Shown: positions 1 through 6,724 of the stretch, piece after piece
Position numbering within the stretch: the stretch's first letter is position 1
How the letters are laid out: the number at the start of each line of letters is the position of its first letter
Assembly (NCBI GenBank): GCA_020161965.1
Contig: JAIUNH010000011.1
Location: 1 to 20,462, forward strand
DNA: 20,462 bases
Direction of reading: 5' to 3'
DNA from: Pseudomonadota bacterium
Lineage (GTDB): Bacteria; Pseudomonadota; Alphaproteobacteria; CACIAM-22H2
Notes under the pieces: model-generated
The model's database searches: none
What the model was told of the DNA's origin: nothing
What the model saw: the letters and a program-made list of their open reading frames with translations, nothing else
Made by a program: the position numbers and the translations under genes

Positions 1-1280
1 GCGGCCGCGGGGATGCGCAAGCTTGTGCCATCTACCGCGACCAAGCCGCCGCGTACCATGAATTCGAGGCGGTCGAGTTCGTCGCGGAAATGGTCGAGCG
101 CGTGGTTCGCCACGCCGTGCGCCCGGCAAAGCGCGTCGAGATCGACTTCCATATCGCACATCAGCCGTTCGATGACCGCGCGGCGCAGGCGGTCCTCGTC
201 GGTAATCTGGATGCCGCGCAGGACGGGGACGAGATCGCGGTCGACCGCGTCGCGCCAATGGTCGAGGCGCGCGTGATTCTGCGCGTAGCCTTGCGCATAG
301 GCGGAAATCGCCGACGGACCGAAGCCGATCAACGCATCGGCCGTATCGGTCGTGTAGCCCTGGAAATTGCGGCGCAGCCTGCCTTCGCGCTGGGCCAGCG
401 CCATCTCGTCGTCGGGATAGGCGAAATGGTCGATCCCGATGCGCGTATAGCCGCGTTCGTCCAGGCGCTTATGCGCGGCCTCGACCAGCGTCATGCGCTC
501 GCGCATGCCGGGCAGGCCTTCGGGTTCGAGCAATTTCTGATGCGGTTTCATCCACGGCACATGCGCGTAGCCGAACAGCGCGATGCGCTCGGCCCCCAAC
601 TCCGCCGATTGGTCGATCGTCGCTTCGATCGTACGCGCGGATTGATGCGGCAGACCGTAGATCAAATCCATGCCGATCTCAGCGATGCCCGCCGCGCGTA
701 ATTTGGCGAGCTTCTCCGCGACCAGCTCGAACGGCTGGATGCGGTTGATCGCATGCTGCACACGGGGATCGAAATCCTGGATGCCGAGATTGGCGCGCGT
801 GATGCCCGCTTCCTTCAGCGCGGCGATCTGCGAATCGTCCAGCGTGCGCGGATCGATCTCGATCTCGAAGCGCGTTTGGTCGTCGAAGCGGAAGGCGTCG
901 CGCAACGCCCGCGCGAGCGAAGCGAGATCGGCGGCGTTCAGCGCGTTGGGCGTGCCCCCGCCCAGATGCACATGGCCCGCGCGCAATTCGCGGCCGATCG
1001 CGCGGCGCGCCTGCGCGATCTCCTTCAGCAGCGTTTGGAAATAATGATGGACCGGCGCGTATTTCGACGCGATCGAGGTGTTGCAGCCGCAATACCAGCA
1101 CAGCTTTTCGCAGAACGGCACGTGGATATAGATCGACACGGGCGCCGTATCGTCGATCGCTGCCATCCAGCTTCTGGCATGGGCCGGACCGATCGCGGGC
1201 GAGAAATGCGGCGCGGTCGGATAGCTCGTGTAGCGGGGGACTTTGGCTTCGGCCAAGGTCAGGGCTTCGGGGGACAACAT
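1..1280 (-). CDS. hemN: Oxygen-independent coproporphyrinogen III oxidase (dehydrogenase), 3' end cut by window
   Basis: Radical-SAM enzyme that decarboxylates coproporphyrinogen III to protoporphyrinogen IX without oxygen, in cytoplasmic haem synthesis. The 426 visible residues read through the window edge. Typical HemN length is about 450, so only a short C-terminal piece is missing. The N-terminus carries PRYTSYPTAPHF, then IYIHVPFCEKLCWYCGCN with the [4Fe-4S] cysteines C57, C61 and C64 and the extra C66 typical of true HemN. The HemN-type motif NLGIQDFDPRVQ follows, where canonical proteins often have NLGVQDF. These points separate it from HemW-like proteins. The ATG at 1280 has AAGGGA four bases upstream. 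It lies 47 bp downstream of the co-directional LysR gene. A near-FNR site (1318-1331) overlaps that gene's stop codon, suggesting hemN has its own oxygen-responsive promoter. Family assignment is very secure. Confidence 0.95.
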   Translation of the reverse strand, partial: MLSPEALTLAEAKVPRYTSYPTAPHFSPAIGPAHARSWMAAIDDTAPVSIYIHVPFCEKLCWYCGCNTSIASKYAPVHHYFQTLLKEIAQARRAIGRELRAGHVHLGGGTPNALNAADLASLARALRDAFRFDDQTRFEIEIDPRTLDDSQIAALKEAGITRANLGIQDFDPRVQHAINRIQPFELVAEKLAKLRAAGIAEIGMDLIYGLPHQSARTIEATIDQSAELGAERIALFGYAHVPWMKPHQKLLEPEGLPGMRERMTLVEAAHKRLDERGYTRIGIDHFAYPDDEMALAQREGRLRRNFQGYTTDTADALIGFGPSAISAYAQGYAQNHARLDHWRDAVDRDLVPVLRGIQITDEDRLRRAVIERLMCDMEVDLDALCRAHGVANHALDHFRDELDRLEFMVRGGLVAVDGTSLRIPAA

Positions 1281-1317
1281 AATGTCCCTTGCTTAGGCCC
1301 GCCTTCGCGCCTGCGAA

Positions 1318-1331
1318 ATGATTTGGGTCAA
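1318..1331 (-). promoter_or_regulatory. FNR/FixK-like binding site upstream of hemN
   Basis: On the minus strand the sequence is TTGACCCAAATCAT. Against TTGAT-N4-ATCAA it matches 8 of 10 positions, with one mismatch in the TTGA-N6-TCAA core. Its centre is about 44 bp upstream of the hemN ATG. A CTAAGC element at 1291-1296 (minus) lies 31 bp from the centre, the class II activator spacing. That would put transcription start only a few bases before the ATG, which fits poorly with the AAGGGA ribosome site. Control of hemN by FNR/FixK proteins is well known in alphaproteobacteria; the site itself is a prediction. Confidence 0.45.
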
Positions 1332-2200
1332 TTGCGGCCGAAGAGTTCGGTCGCCGCCGCGAAAAACCCGTCGATGGCGGGTTGGCGGCGGCGCTCGGCG
1401 AGGCAAGCGAGATATTCGCCCACGTCGAGTTCGGCATCCGCAAATGTCAGCTTGGCGAAGCGCGGATCGGGGGCGAGTTCGGATTCGAAAACGAGGCCGA
1501 CGCCGAACCCGGCCGCGACCGCTTCGGCCACACCTTCGCGCGTCGCGACCTCGACGGCGGGCCCGAGTTGCAGCCTTGCCGCCGCAAGCCCCGTTTCGAA
1601 CCGCTCGCGCGTGACCGATCCGCGTTCGCGCAAGATCACCGGTCCCGCCGCCACATCGGCGAGGCGTATGCGTTTGCGTTTGGCGCGTGGATCGGTGATC
1701 GGCACGAAGGCGACAAGCCGATCGCGCTTCAGCGGTTCGAGCGTCAAACGCGGATCGGCGATGGCTTTGGCGAGAATGCCGACATCGGCTTCGTAGGCCA
1801 GCAGCTTGCGCGCGACATCCTCCGAATTGCCGATCGCCAGCGCGAAGCCAAGATCGGGAAGCGTCGCGCGCCAGGATTTCAGCACCGCCAATGCCGGGCC
1901 CGGTCCGTCGGCCGCGACGTTCAGGAACACCCGCGCCCCGCCCGAGGCCCCTTGGATCGCGGCTTCGGCTTCGTCCGCCAGCGCCATGTAACGCTCGGCC
2001 ACATCCAGCAAGCGCCGCCCGGCGGGGGTGAGGCGAATGGCGCGGCCTTGGCGCACGAACAAGGGTGTGGCGTAGCGCTGCTCCAGCGCCTTCACCTGCG
2101 CCGACAAAGTGGGCTGGCTGACGCGCGCCTTGCGGGCGGCGCGGCTGAATCCGCCTTCCTTGGCGACCAGCCAGAAGGCGCGCAGCAGGATGGGGTTCAT
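1328..2200 (-). CDS. LysR-family regulator of the 2-aminoethylphosphonate operon
   Basis: A 290-residue LysR-type regulator, the usual length. Residues 1-60 form the winged helix-turn-helix (FWLVAKEGGFSRAARKARVSQPTLSAQVKALE), and residues from about 90 form the co-inducer binding domain. It is transcribed divergently from phnW, the standard arrangement for a LysR protein controlling the adjacent operon. A LysR subfamily associated with aminoethylphosphonate catabolism is known, and this protein fits it by context. The ligand is probably 2-aminoethylphosphonate or a pathway intermediate (inference). The start at 2200 has no clear Shine-Dalgarno, but it begins exactly at the HTH domain as the family requires. 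A minus-strand promoter, TTGCCC (2254-2259), 17 bp, CATAAT (2231-2236), would give a leader of about 24 nt. One of the operator candidates overlaps this promoter, so autorepression is likely. Confidence 0.9.
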   Translation of the reverse strand: MNPILLRAFWLVAKEGGFSRAARKARVSQPTLSAQVKALEQRYATPLFVRQGRAIRLTPAGRRLLDVAERYMALADEAEAAIQGASGGARVFLNVAADGPGPALAVLKSWRATLPDLGFALAIGNSEDVARKLLAYEADVGILAKAIADPRLTLEPLKRDRLVAFVPITDPRAKRKRIRLADVAAGPVILRERGSVTRERFETGLAAARLQLGPAVEVATREGVAEAVAAGFGVGLVFESELAPDPRFAKLTFADAELDVGEYLACLAERRRQPAIDGFFAAATELFGRN

Positions 2201-2294
2201 CTATAGATAAATCCGATTTGAAACATTGTTATTATGTATTGGACCTATAGATAGGGCAAGGCCATGCTCCGCCGGTATTTCGGAGGAAATCCAG
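2199..2294. promoter_or_regulatory. Divergent lysR/phnW control region with two operator candidates
   Basis: CTATAGATA occurs twice, at 2201-2209 and 2245-2253, exactly 44 bp apart (about four helical turns). The first lies in the perfect palindrome ATCTATAGAT (2199-2208). The second lies in CCTAT-AG-ATAGG (2244-2255). The distal copy overlaps TATAGA (2246-2251), a possible phnW -10, and abuts the -35 (2254-2259) of the predicted lysR promoter. The proximal copy overlaps the lysR start codon. LysR proteins bind as tetramers to two phased sites, which matches this layout. The phnW ribosome site GGAGGAAAT is at 2283-2290. The stretch is AT-rich compared with its surroundings. Confidence 0.6.
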
Positions 2295-3452
2295 ATGGCC
2301 AATGTTCCCCAAGGTCTCTCGCAAACCGGCGACAAGCTGCTGCTCACCCCCGGCCCGCTGACGACGTCCAAAGCGGTCAAGGAAGCGATGCTGCACGATT
2401 GGGGCAGCCGCGACGCGGTGTTCCTCGAAGCCAATAAGGGCGTGCTGCGCCGGATCGCGGAAATCGCCGAGCGCGCCGACAGCCATGTCACCGTACCCGT
2501 GCAGGGCTCGGGCACGTTCGCGGTCGAGGCGATGATCACGAGCTTCGTGCCGAAGACCGGCAAAATGCTGATTTGCAACAACGGCGCCTATTGCGTGCGC
2601 GCCAAGCGCATCGCGGAAATCGCCGGCCGCGCGGTCGCGACGATCGACTTCCCGGAAGACAAGCCGATCGATCCGGCCGTGCTGGACGCGGCCCTCGCCA
2701 AGGATAAGTCGATCACGCATGTGTTCGCGGTCCAATGCGAAACGACGTCGGGCGTGCTCAACCCCATCGACGCGCTGGCGGACGTCACGGCCAAGCACGG
2801 CCGCCGTTTGCTGATCGATGCGATGAGCGCCTTCGGCGCGCTGACGCTGTCCAAGGCGTGCCGCTACGACGCGCTCGCCGCATCGTCGAACAAGAATCTC
2901 GAAGGCGTGCCGGGCCTCGGCTTCGTCGTTTGCGACAAGGCCGCCCTCGCCGAGACCAAGGGCAACGCGACGACATTGGTGCTCGACCTGCACGACCAAT
3001 GGCAGGGCTTCGAGCGCACCGGCCAATGGCGCTTTACCCCACCCATTCACACGATCATGTCGCTCGCCAAGGCGCTGGACGAGCACGCGGCCGAGGGCGG
3101 CGTCGCCGGTCGCGGTAAGCGCTACGCGAATAACTGCCGCGTGCTGGTGGAAGGCTTGCGCAAAATGGGCTTCGTCACGCTGCTGCCCGACGCGCTGCAA
3201 GCGCCGATCATCGTGACCGTGCGCATGCCCGCCGATAACAAATTTGTCTTCCAGAGCTTCTATGATCGCCTGAAGGATCAAGGCTACGTGATCTATCCGG
3301 GCAAGCTGACGGTGGCGGATTCCTTCCGCATCGGCTGCATCGGCCGGATCGACGAGAGCCAGATCAAGGGCGTGCTCGCGGCGATCGCCGCGACGCTCGC
3401 CGAAATGGGTGTCGCGACCGGCGCGCCGGCACAGATGCAGGCCGCCGAATAA
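2295..3452 (+). CDS. phnW: 2-aminoethylphosphonate:pyruvate transaminase
   Basis: PLP-dependent, cytoplasmic fold-type I aminotransferase that moves the amino group of 2-aminoethylphosphonate to pyruvate, giving phosphonoacetaldehyde and alanine. It has 385 residues, close to the family length of about 365-370. Visible marks are the N-terminal LLLTPGPLTTS, the GSGTFAVEA segment that holds the cofactor phosphate, the cofactor-ring aspartate in LLIDAMSAFG (D175), and the Schiff-base lysine in SSNKNLEGVPG (K200). The ATG at 2295 is chosen because GGAGGAAAT precedes it and the family N-terminus begins here. An in-frame upstream ATG at 2226 would run through the promoter. It is the first gene of an operon; the phnA ribosome site AAGGAG overlaps its stop region. 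There is no PhnX in the window, so the aldehyde is oxidised by PhnY instead. Confidence 0.95.
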   Translation: MANVPQGLSQTGDKLLLTPGPLTTSKAVKEAMLHDWGSRDAVFLEANKGVLRRIAEIAERADSHVTVPVQGSGTFAVEAMITSFVPKTGKMLICNNGAYCVRAKRIAEIAGRAVATIDFPEDKPIDPAVLDAALAKDKSITHVFAVQCETTSGVLNPIDALADVTAKHGRRLLIDAMSAFGALTLSKACRYDALAASSNKNLEGVPGLGFVVCDKAALAETKGNATTLVLDLHDQWQGFERTGQWRFTPPIHTIMSLAKALDEHAAEGGVAGRGKRYANNCRVLVEGLRKMGFVTLLPDALQAPIIVTVRMPADNKFVFQSFYDRLKDQGYVIYPGKLTVADSFRIGCIGRIDESQIKGVLAAIAATLAEMGVATGAPAQMQAAE

Positions 3453-3461
3453 GGAGCTGAT

Positions 3462-4709
3462 ATGGGCAAGATGGACGTCAACGGCCGCGCTTACGCGCTG
3501 CCCCAGAATCCGGTGGTCGTCGTTTGCGTCGACGGCTCCGAACCCGGCTATATCGAAGCGGCGATCGCGAAGGGCCGCGCGCCCTTTTTCAAGCGCTGCT
3601 TCGAAAACGGCACGTCGTTGATCGGCCATTGCGTGGTGCCGAGCTTCACCAACCCGAATAATCTGTCGATCGTCACCGGTGCGCCGCCGTCGGTGCACGG
3701 CATCTCGGGCAATTACTTCCTCGATCCGGAAACGGGCAAGGAAGTGATGATGAACGATCCGAAGTTTCTGCGGGCACCCACGCTGTTCCAGAAGCTCCAG
3801 GAACTCGGCAAGACGCTCGCCATCGTCACCGCGAAGGACAAGCTGCGCGCGTTGCTGGGCCATGGCGTGAAAATGGCGCCGGGCAAGGCCGTGTGCTTCT
3901 CGTCCGAGAAATCCGACAAAACGACCCTCGCCGACAACGGCATCGAAGGCGTCAACGCCTTCGTCGGCATGGGCGTACCCGATGTCTATTCGGCGGGTCT
4001 GTCGGAATTCGTGTTCGCCGCCGGCGTCAAGCTGATGGAGACGATGCGCCCCGACGTGATGTATCTGTCGACGACCGATTACATCCAGCACAAGCACGCC
4101 CCCGGCACGCCGGTCGCCGACGATTTCTACGCGATGATGGATTCCTATCTCGCGCGTCTGGACGCGATGGGGGCGACGATCGTCGTCACCGCCGATCACG
4201 GCATGAACGCCAAGCACGGGGCCGACGGCAAACCCGCCGTCGTCTATCTGCAAGGCGCGCTCGACGATCTGCTGGGCAAGGATGTCGCGCGCGTGATCCT
4301 GCCGATCACCGACCCCTATGTCGTGCATCATGGCGCGCTGGGTTCCTACGGTGTCGTCTATCTGCCCGCGAGTGCCGACAAGGCCGCAATCGCCAAGCAC
4401 ATCGCCGCGATCAAGGGCATCGAGATGGTGCTGACCAAGGACGAGGCGGCGGCCAAGTTCCAATTGCCGCCCGATCGCCTAGGCGAGCTGGTCGTCGTGT
4501 CGACCAAGAACGTGACGGTGGGCACGAGCGTCGAACGCCACGATCTTTCGGGCCTCAAGGAGCCGCTGCGTTCGCATGGCGGCGTGTCCGAACAGAACGT
4601 GCCGCTGATTTCCAACCGCAAGCTGACGGTCGAAGCCGGGCGGACCTACCGCAATTTCGACGCGTTCGACTTCGCCTTCAACCGTGTCGCCGAAAAGGTG
4701 CCCGCATGA
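3462..4709 (+). CDS. phnA: Phosphonoacetate hydrolase
   Basis: Alkaline-phosphatase-superfamily zinc enzyme that cleaves the C-P bond of phosphonoacetate to acetate and phosphate, the last step of the PhnW-PhnY-PhnA route. Its 415 residues match the family length. The expected di-zinc set is present: D24 in VCVDGSEPG, the nucleophile T63 in VPSFTNPNN, D206 and H210 in STTDYIQHKH, D245 and H246 in VTADHGMN, and H372 in RSHGGVSEQ. The spacing agrees with the phosphonoacetate hydrolases I know, so it should not be confused with the unrelated small zinc-ribbon protein also called PhnA in E. coli. The ATG follows AAGGAGCTGAT, 9 bp after the phnW stop. Its end overlaps the phnY start in an ATGA, implying translational coupling. 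Confidence 0.95.
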   Translation: MGKMDVNGRAYALPQNPVVVVCVDGSEPGYIEAAIAKGRAPFFKRCFENGTSLIGHCVVPSFTNPNNLSIVTGAPPSVHGISGNYFLDPETGKEVMMNDPKFLRAPTLFQKLQELGKTLAIVTAKDKLRALLGHGVKMAPGKAVCFSSEKSDKTTLADNGIEGVNAFVGMGVPDVYSAGLSEFVFAAGVKLMETMRPDVMYLSTTDYIQHKHAPGTPVADDFYAMMDSYLARLDAMGATIVVTADHGMNAKHGADGKPAVVYLQGALDDLLGKDVARVILPITDPYVVHHGALGSYGVVYLPASADKAAIAKHIAAIKGIEMVLTKDEAAAKFQLPPDRLGELVVVSTKNVTVGTSVERHDLSGLKEPLRSHGGVSEQNVPLISNRKLTVEAGRTYRNFDAFDFAFNRVAEKVPA

Positions 4710-6169
4710 ACGCCCCCGTGAAATTCCCCCGCATCGAATTCCGCGCGGAATCCTTGCGCATCGCCGGCAAGAAGGTCGCGGGCGATCTGGGCACGCTCGA
4801 CGTGTTCGATCCCTATACGGGGGCCGTCGTCGGCACCGTGCCGCGCGCCAGCGCCGCGCAAGTCGCCGAGGCGTTCAAGATCGGGGCGGCGTTCAAGTCC
4901 AAGCTCACGCGCTACGACCGCCAGAAGATCCTGATGAAGGCGGGCGAGTTGATCGCGTCGCGCAAGGAGATGCTGGCGCGCATCATTACCGCCGAAAGCG
5001 GTTTGAGCCTGAAGGATTCGTATTACGAAGTGGGCCGCGCCTACGACGTCTATACGCTGTCGGGCCAGCTCGCGATCCGCGAGGACGCCGAGACCTTCGC
5101 TTGCGACATCACCCCGCACGGCAAGGCGCGCCGCATCCACACTTTGCGCGAGCCGTTGCAGGGCGTGATCTCGGCGATCACGCCGTTCAATCACCCGCTC
5201 AACATGGTGTCGCACAAGATCGCACCGGCGATCGCGACCAATAACCGCGTGGTGCTGAAGCCGACGGAATTGACGCCGCTGACGGCGTTGGCGCTCGCCG
5301 ACATTCTTTACGAAGCGGGCTTGCCGCCCGAAATGCTGTCGGTCGTGACCGGCTCGCCCGCCGATCTGGGCGACGCGATGATCACCGATCCGAATATCGA
5401 TCTGGTGACGTTCACGGGCTCGGTCGCGGTCGGCAAGATGATCGCGCAGAAGGCCGGCTATCGCCGCGTGGTGCTCGAACTCGGCGGCAACGATCCGCTG
5501 ATCGTGCTCGACGATGCCGATCCGGATAAGGCCGCCGAACTCGCCGTCGCGGGGGCGACCAAGAATTCGGGCCAGCGCTGCACGGCCGTGAAGCGTATTC
5601 TCGCGGTTGACAGCATCGCGGACAGATTGGTCGAGCGCATCATGGTTCACGCCAAGAAGCTCAAATCCGGCGACCCGATGGATCCTGAAACCGATATCGG
5701 CACGGTGATCCACGAGCGCGCGGCGCAAAGCTTCGAAAAGCGCGTGATCGATGCGGTCGGCCTGGGGGCGAAACTGCTGCACGGGAACAACCGCCAGGGT
5801 GCGCTGTACCCGCCGACGGTCGTCGACCATGTGCCGTATGACTGCGAATTGGTGCGCGAGGAAACCTTCGGGCCCGTCATTCCGGTCGTGCGCGTCAAGG
5901 ATATCGACGACGCGATCCGCGTGTCGAACTCGACCAAGTACGGTCTGTCGTCGGGCGTGTGCACCTGGCGCCTCGACCACATCAATCGCTTCATCAAGGA
6001 ACTCAACGTCGGCACCGTGAATATCTGGGAAGTGCCCGGCTATCGCATCGAAATGTCGCCCTTCGGCGGCATCAAGGATTCGGGGCTCGGCCACAAGGAA
6101 GGCGTCGTCGAGGCGATGAAGTGCTTCACCAATGTGAAGACCTATTCGCTACCGTGGAGCGCTTCGTAA
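4706..6169 (+). CDS. phnY: Phosphonoacetaldehyde dehydrogenase
   Basis: NAD(P)-dependent aldehyde dehydrogenase that oxidises phosphonoacetaldehyde to phosphonoacetate. It has 487 residues. Conserved ALDH features are visible: oxyanion asparagine in TPFNHPLN, cofactor loop FTGSVAVGK, general base E258 in VLELGGND, catalytic cysteine C292 in NSGQRCTAVKR, and C-terminal EETFGPVIPV and SPFGGIKDSG. Substrate assignment comes from context, since it overlaps phnA by 4 bp and follows phnW. On sequence alone it could be another ALDH such as a glyceraldehyde-3-phosphate or succinate-semialdehyde enzyme. The ATG at 4706 is the natural start because the family N-terminus begins here. This is the oxidising PhnY, not the dioxygenase that shares the name in the PhnY-PhnZ pathway. 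No transporter gene follows. Confidence 0.93.
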   Translation: MNAPVKFPRIEFRAESLRIAGKKVAGDLGTLDVFDPYTGAVVGTVPRASAAQVAEAFKIGAAFKSKLTRYDRQKILMKAGELIASRKEMLARIITAESGLSLKDSYYEVGRAYDVYTLSGQLAIREDAETFACDITPHGKARRIHTLREPLQGVISAITPFNHPLNMVSHKIAPAIATNNRVVLKPTELTPLTALALADILYEAGLPPEMLSVVTGSPADLGDAMITDPNIDLVTFTGSVAVGKMIAQKAGYRRVVLELGGNDPLIVLDDADPDKAAELAVAGATKNSGQRCTAVKRILAVDSIADRLVERIMVHAKKLKSGDPMDPETDIGTVIHERAAQSFEKRVIDAVGLGAKLLHGNNRQGALYPPTVVDHVPYDCELVREETFGPVIPVVRVKDIDDAIRVSNSTKYGLSSGVCTWRLDHINRFIKELNVGTVNIWEVPGYRIEMSPFGGIKDSGLGHKEGVVEAMKCFTNVKTYSLPWSAS

Positions 6170-6208
6170 GCCTGTTGACGGCCTGGCAGTTGCTGAGGTG
6201 CAGCTAAA

Positions 6209-6559
6209 CTAAGCTCTGCCGGGCTGTTGCGATTCCCATTGGGCAATGGATGCGCGGATGCTCGGAAGTTTCTCTTGCGGCACTCGGATCGCGACCGGGT
6301 AGAGGTTCTTGGAAAGCTTAAATGCCAAAGCGACGTGGCCTTCCGCAGAAGGGCTCGACGCAAAACCGAATGAAGCGAAGTCGAGCACGTACGGTTCAGG
6401 CGCATAAGGCCCATGTTCGACTATTGCTTTGACTATCGCGGCGCCTGAGATGCTGTTTAAGTCGAGCGTTACAGTTTCCGAGTTCTCCAGCGAAATCTCT
6501 AGTTCAAGAGATGTTTGCGTGCGATTTGAAGCGCGGATGGATTTGACCTGAGACGCCAT
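6209..6559 (-). CDS. Orphan small protein of unknown function
   Basis: 116 residues, not recognised. It has no signal peptide or membrane segment. The sequence is rich in Ser, Leu and Val, with alternating hydrophobic patterns (SLELEISLENSETVTLDLNS) suggesting beta strands, and ends with a helical segment (PSIRASIAQWESQQ). It is probably real because a good ribosome site, AGGAGA, lies nine bases before its ATG. Its GC content is clearly lower than that of neighbouring genes: two 60-bp stretches near the 5' end are about 50% GC. It is convergent with phnY and divergent from the PhoX gene. The base composition and lack of a recognisable family suggest a late acquisition, but nothing mobile is visible around it. 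Confidence 0.65.
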   Translation of the reverse strand: MASQVKSIRASNRTQTSLELEISLENSETVTLDLNSISGAAIVKAIVEHGPYAPEPYVLDFASFGFASSPSAEGHVALAFKLSKNLYPVAIRVPQEKLPSIRASIAQWESQQPGRA

Positions 6560-6686
6560 CTCAAATTCTCCTGCCTATCGGTCTACTCATAAACTGTCCC
6601 ATTCATAGATGGCCCAGACAAGGTTGGAGGCAGTCGAGGCTGCTGAGCGGCCGTGAAAACAGGACTCGCTATTCCCCGAAGACGGA

Positions 6687-6704
6687 TCGTAATATTTCCG
6701 TCAT
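6687..6704 (+). promoter_or_regulatory. Weak Pho-box-like sequence before the PhoX-family gene
   Basis: TCGTAAT-ATTT-CCGTCAT resembles two CTGTCAT half-sites with the normal 11-bp period (4 of 7 and 6 of 7 matches) and an AT-rich spacer. PhoX genes are often under PhoB control. The position is awkward: the site ends only 20 bp before the ATG, too close for the usual -10 placement downstream of a Pho box. Treat as tentative. Confidence 0.25.
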
Positions 6705-6724
6705 AAAACCCGGGGGAGGGAAAA

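Noticed and set aside
2232..4463. A 743-codon open frame on the minus strand opposite phnW and phnA
   Set aside because: It is antisense to two genes with complete catalytic motifs. Its product is His/Arg/Asp-rich without domain features, the usual artefact of GC-rich codon bias.
4646..6094. A 482-codon open frame on the minus strand opposite phnY, and a similar 742-codon frame opposite the PhoX-family gene (7238-9466)
   Set aside because: Both are low-complexity shadows of clear genes and have no recognisable fold or ribosome site.
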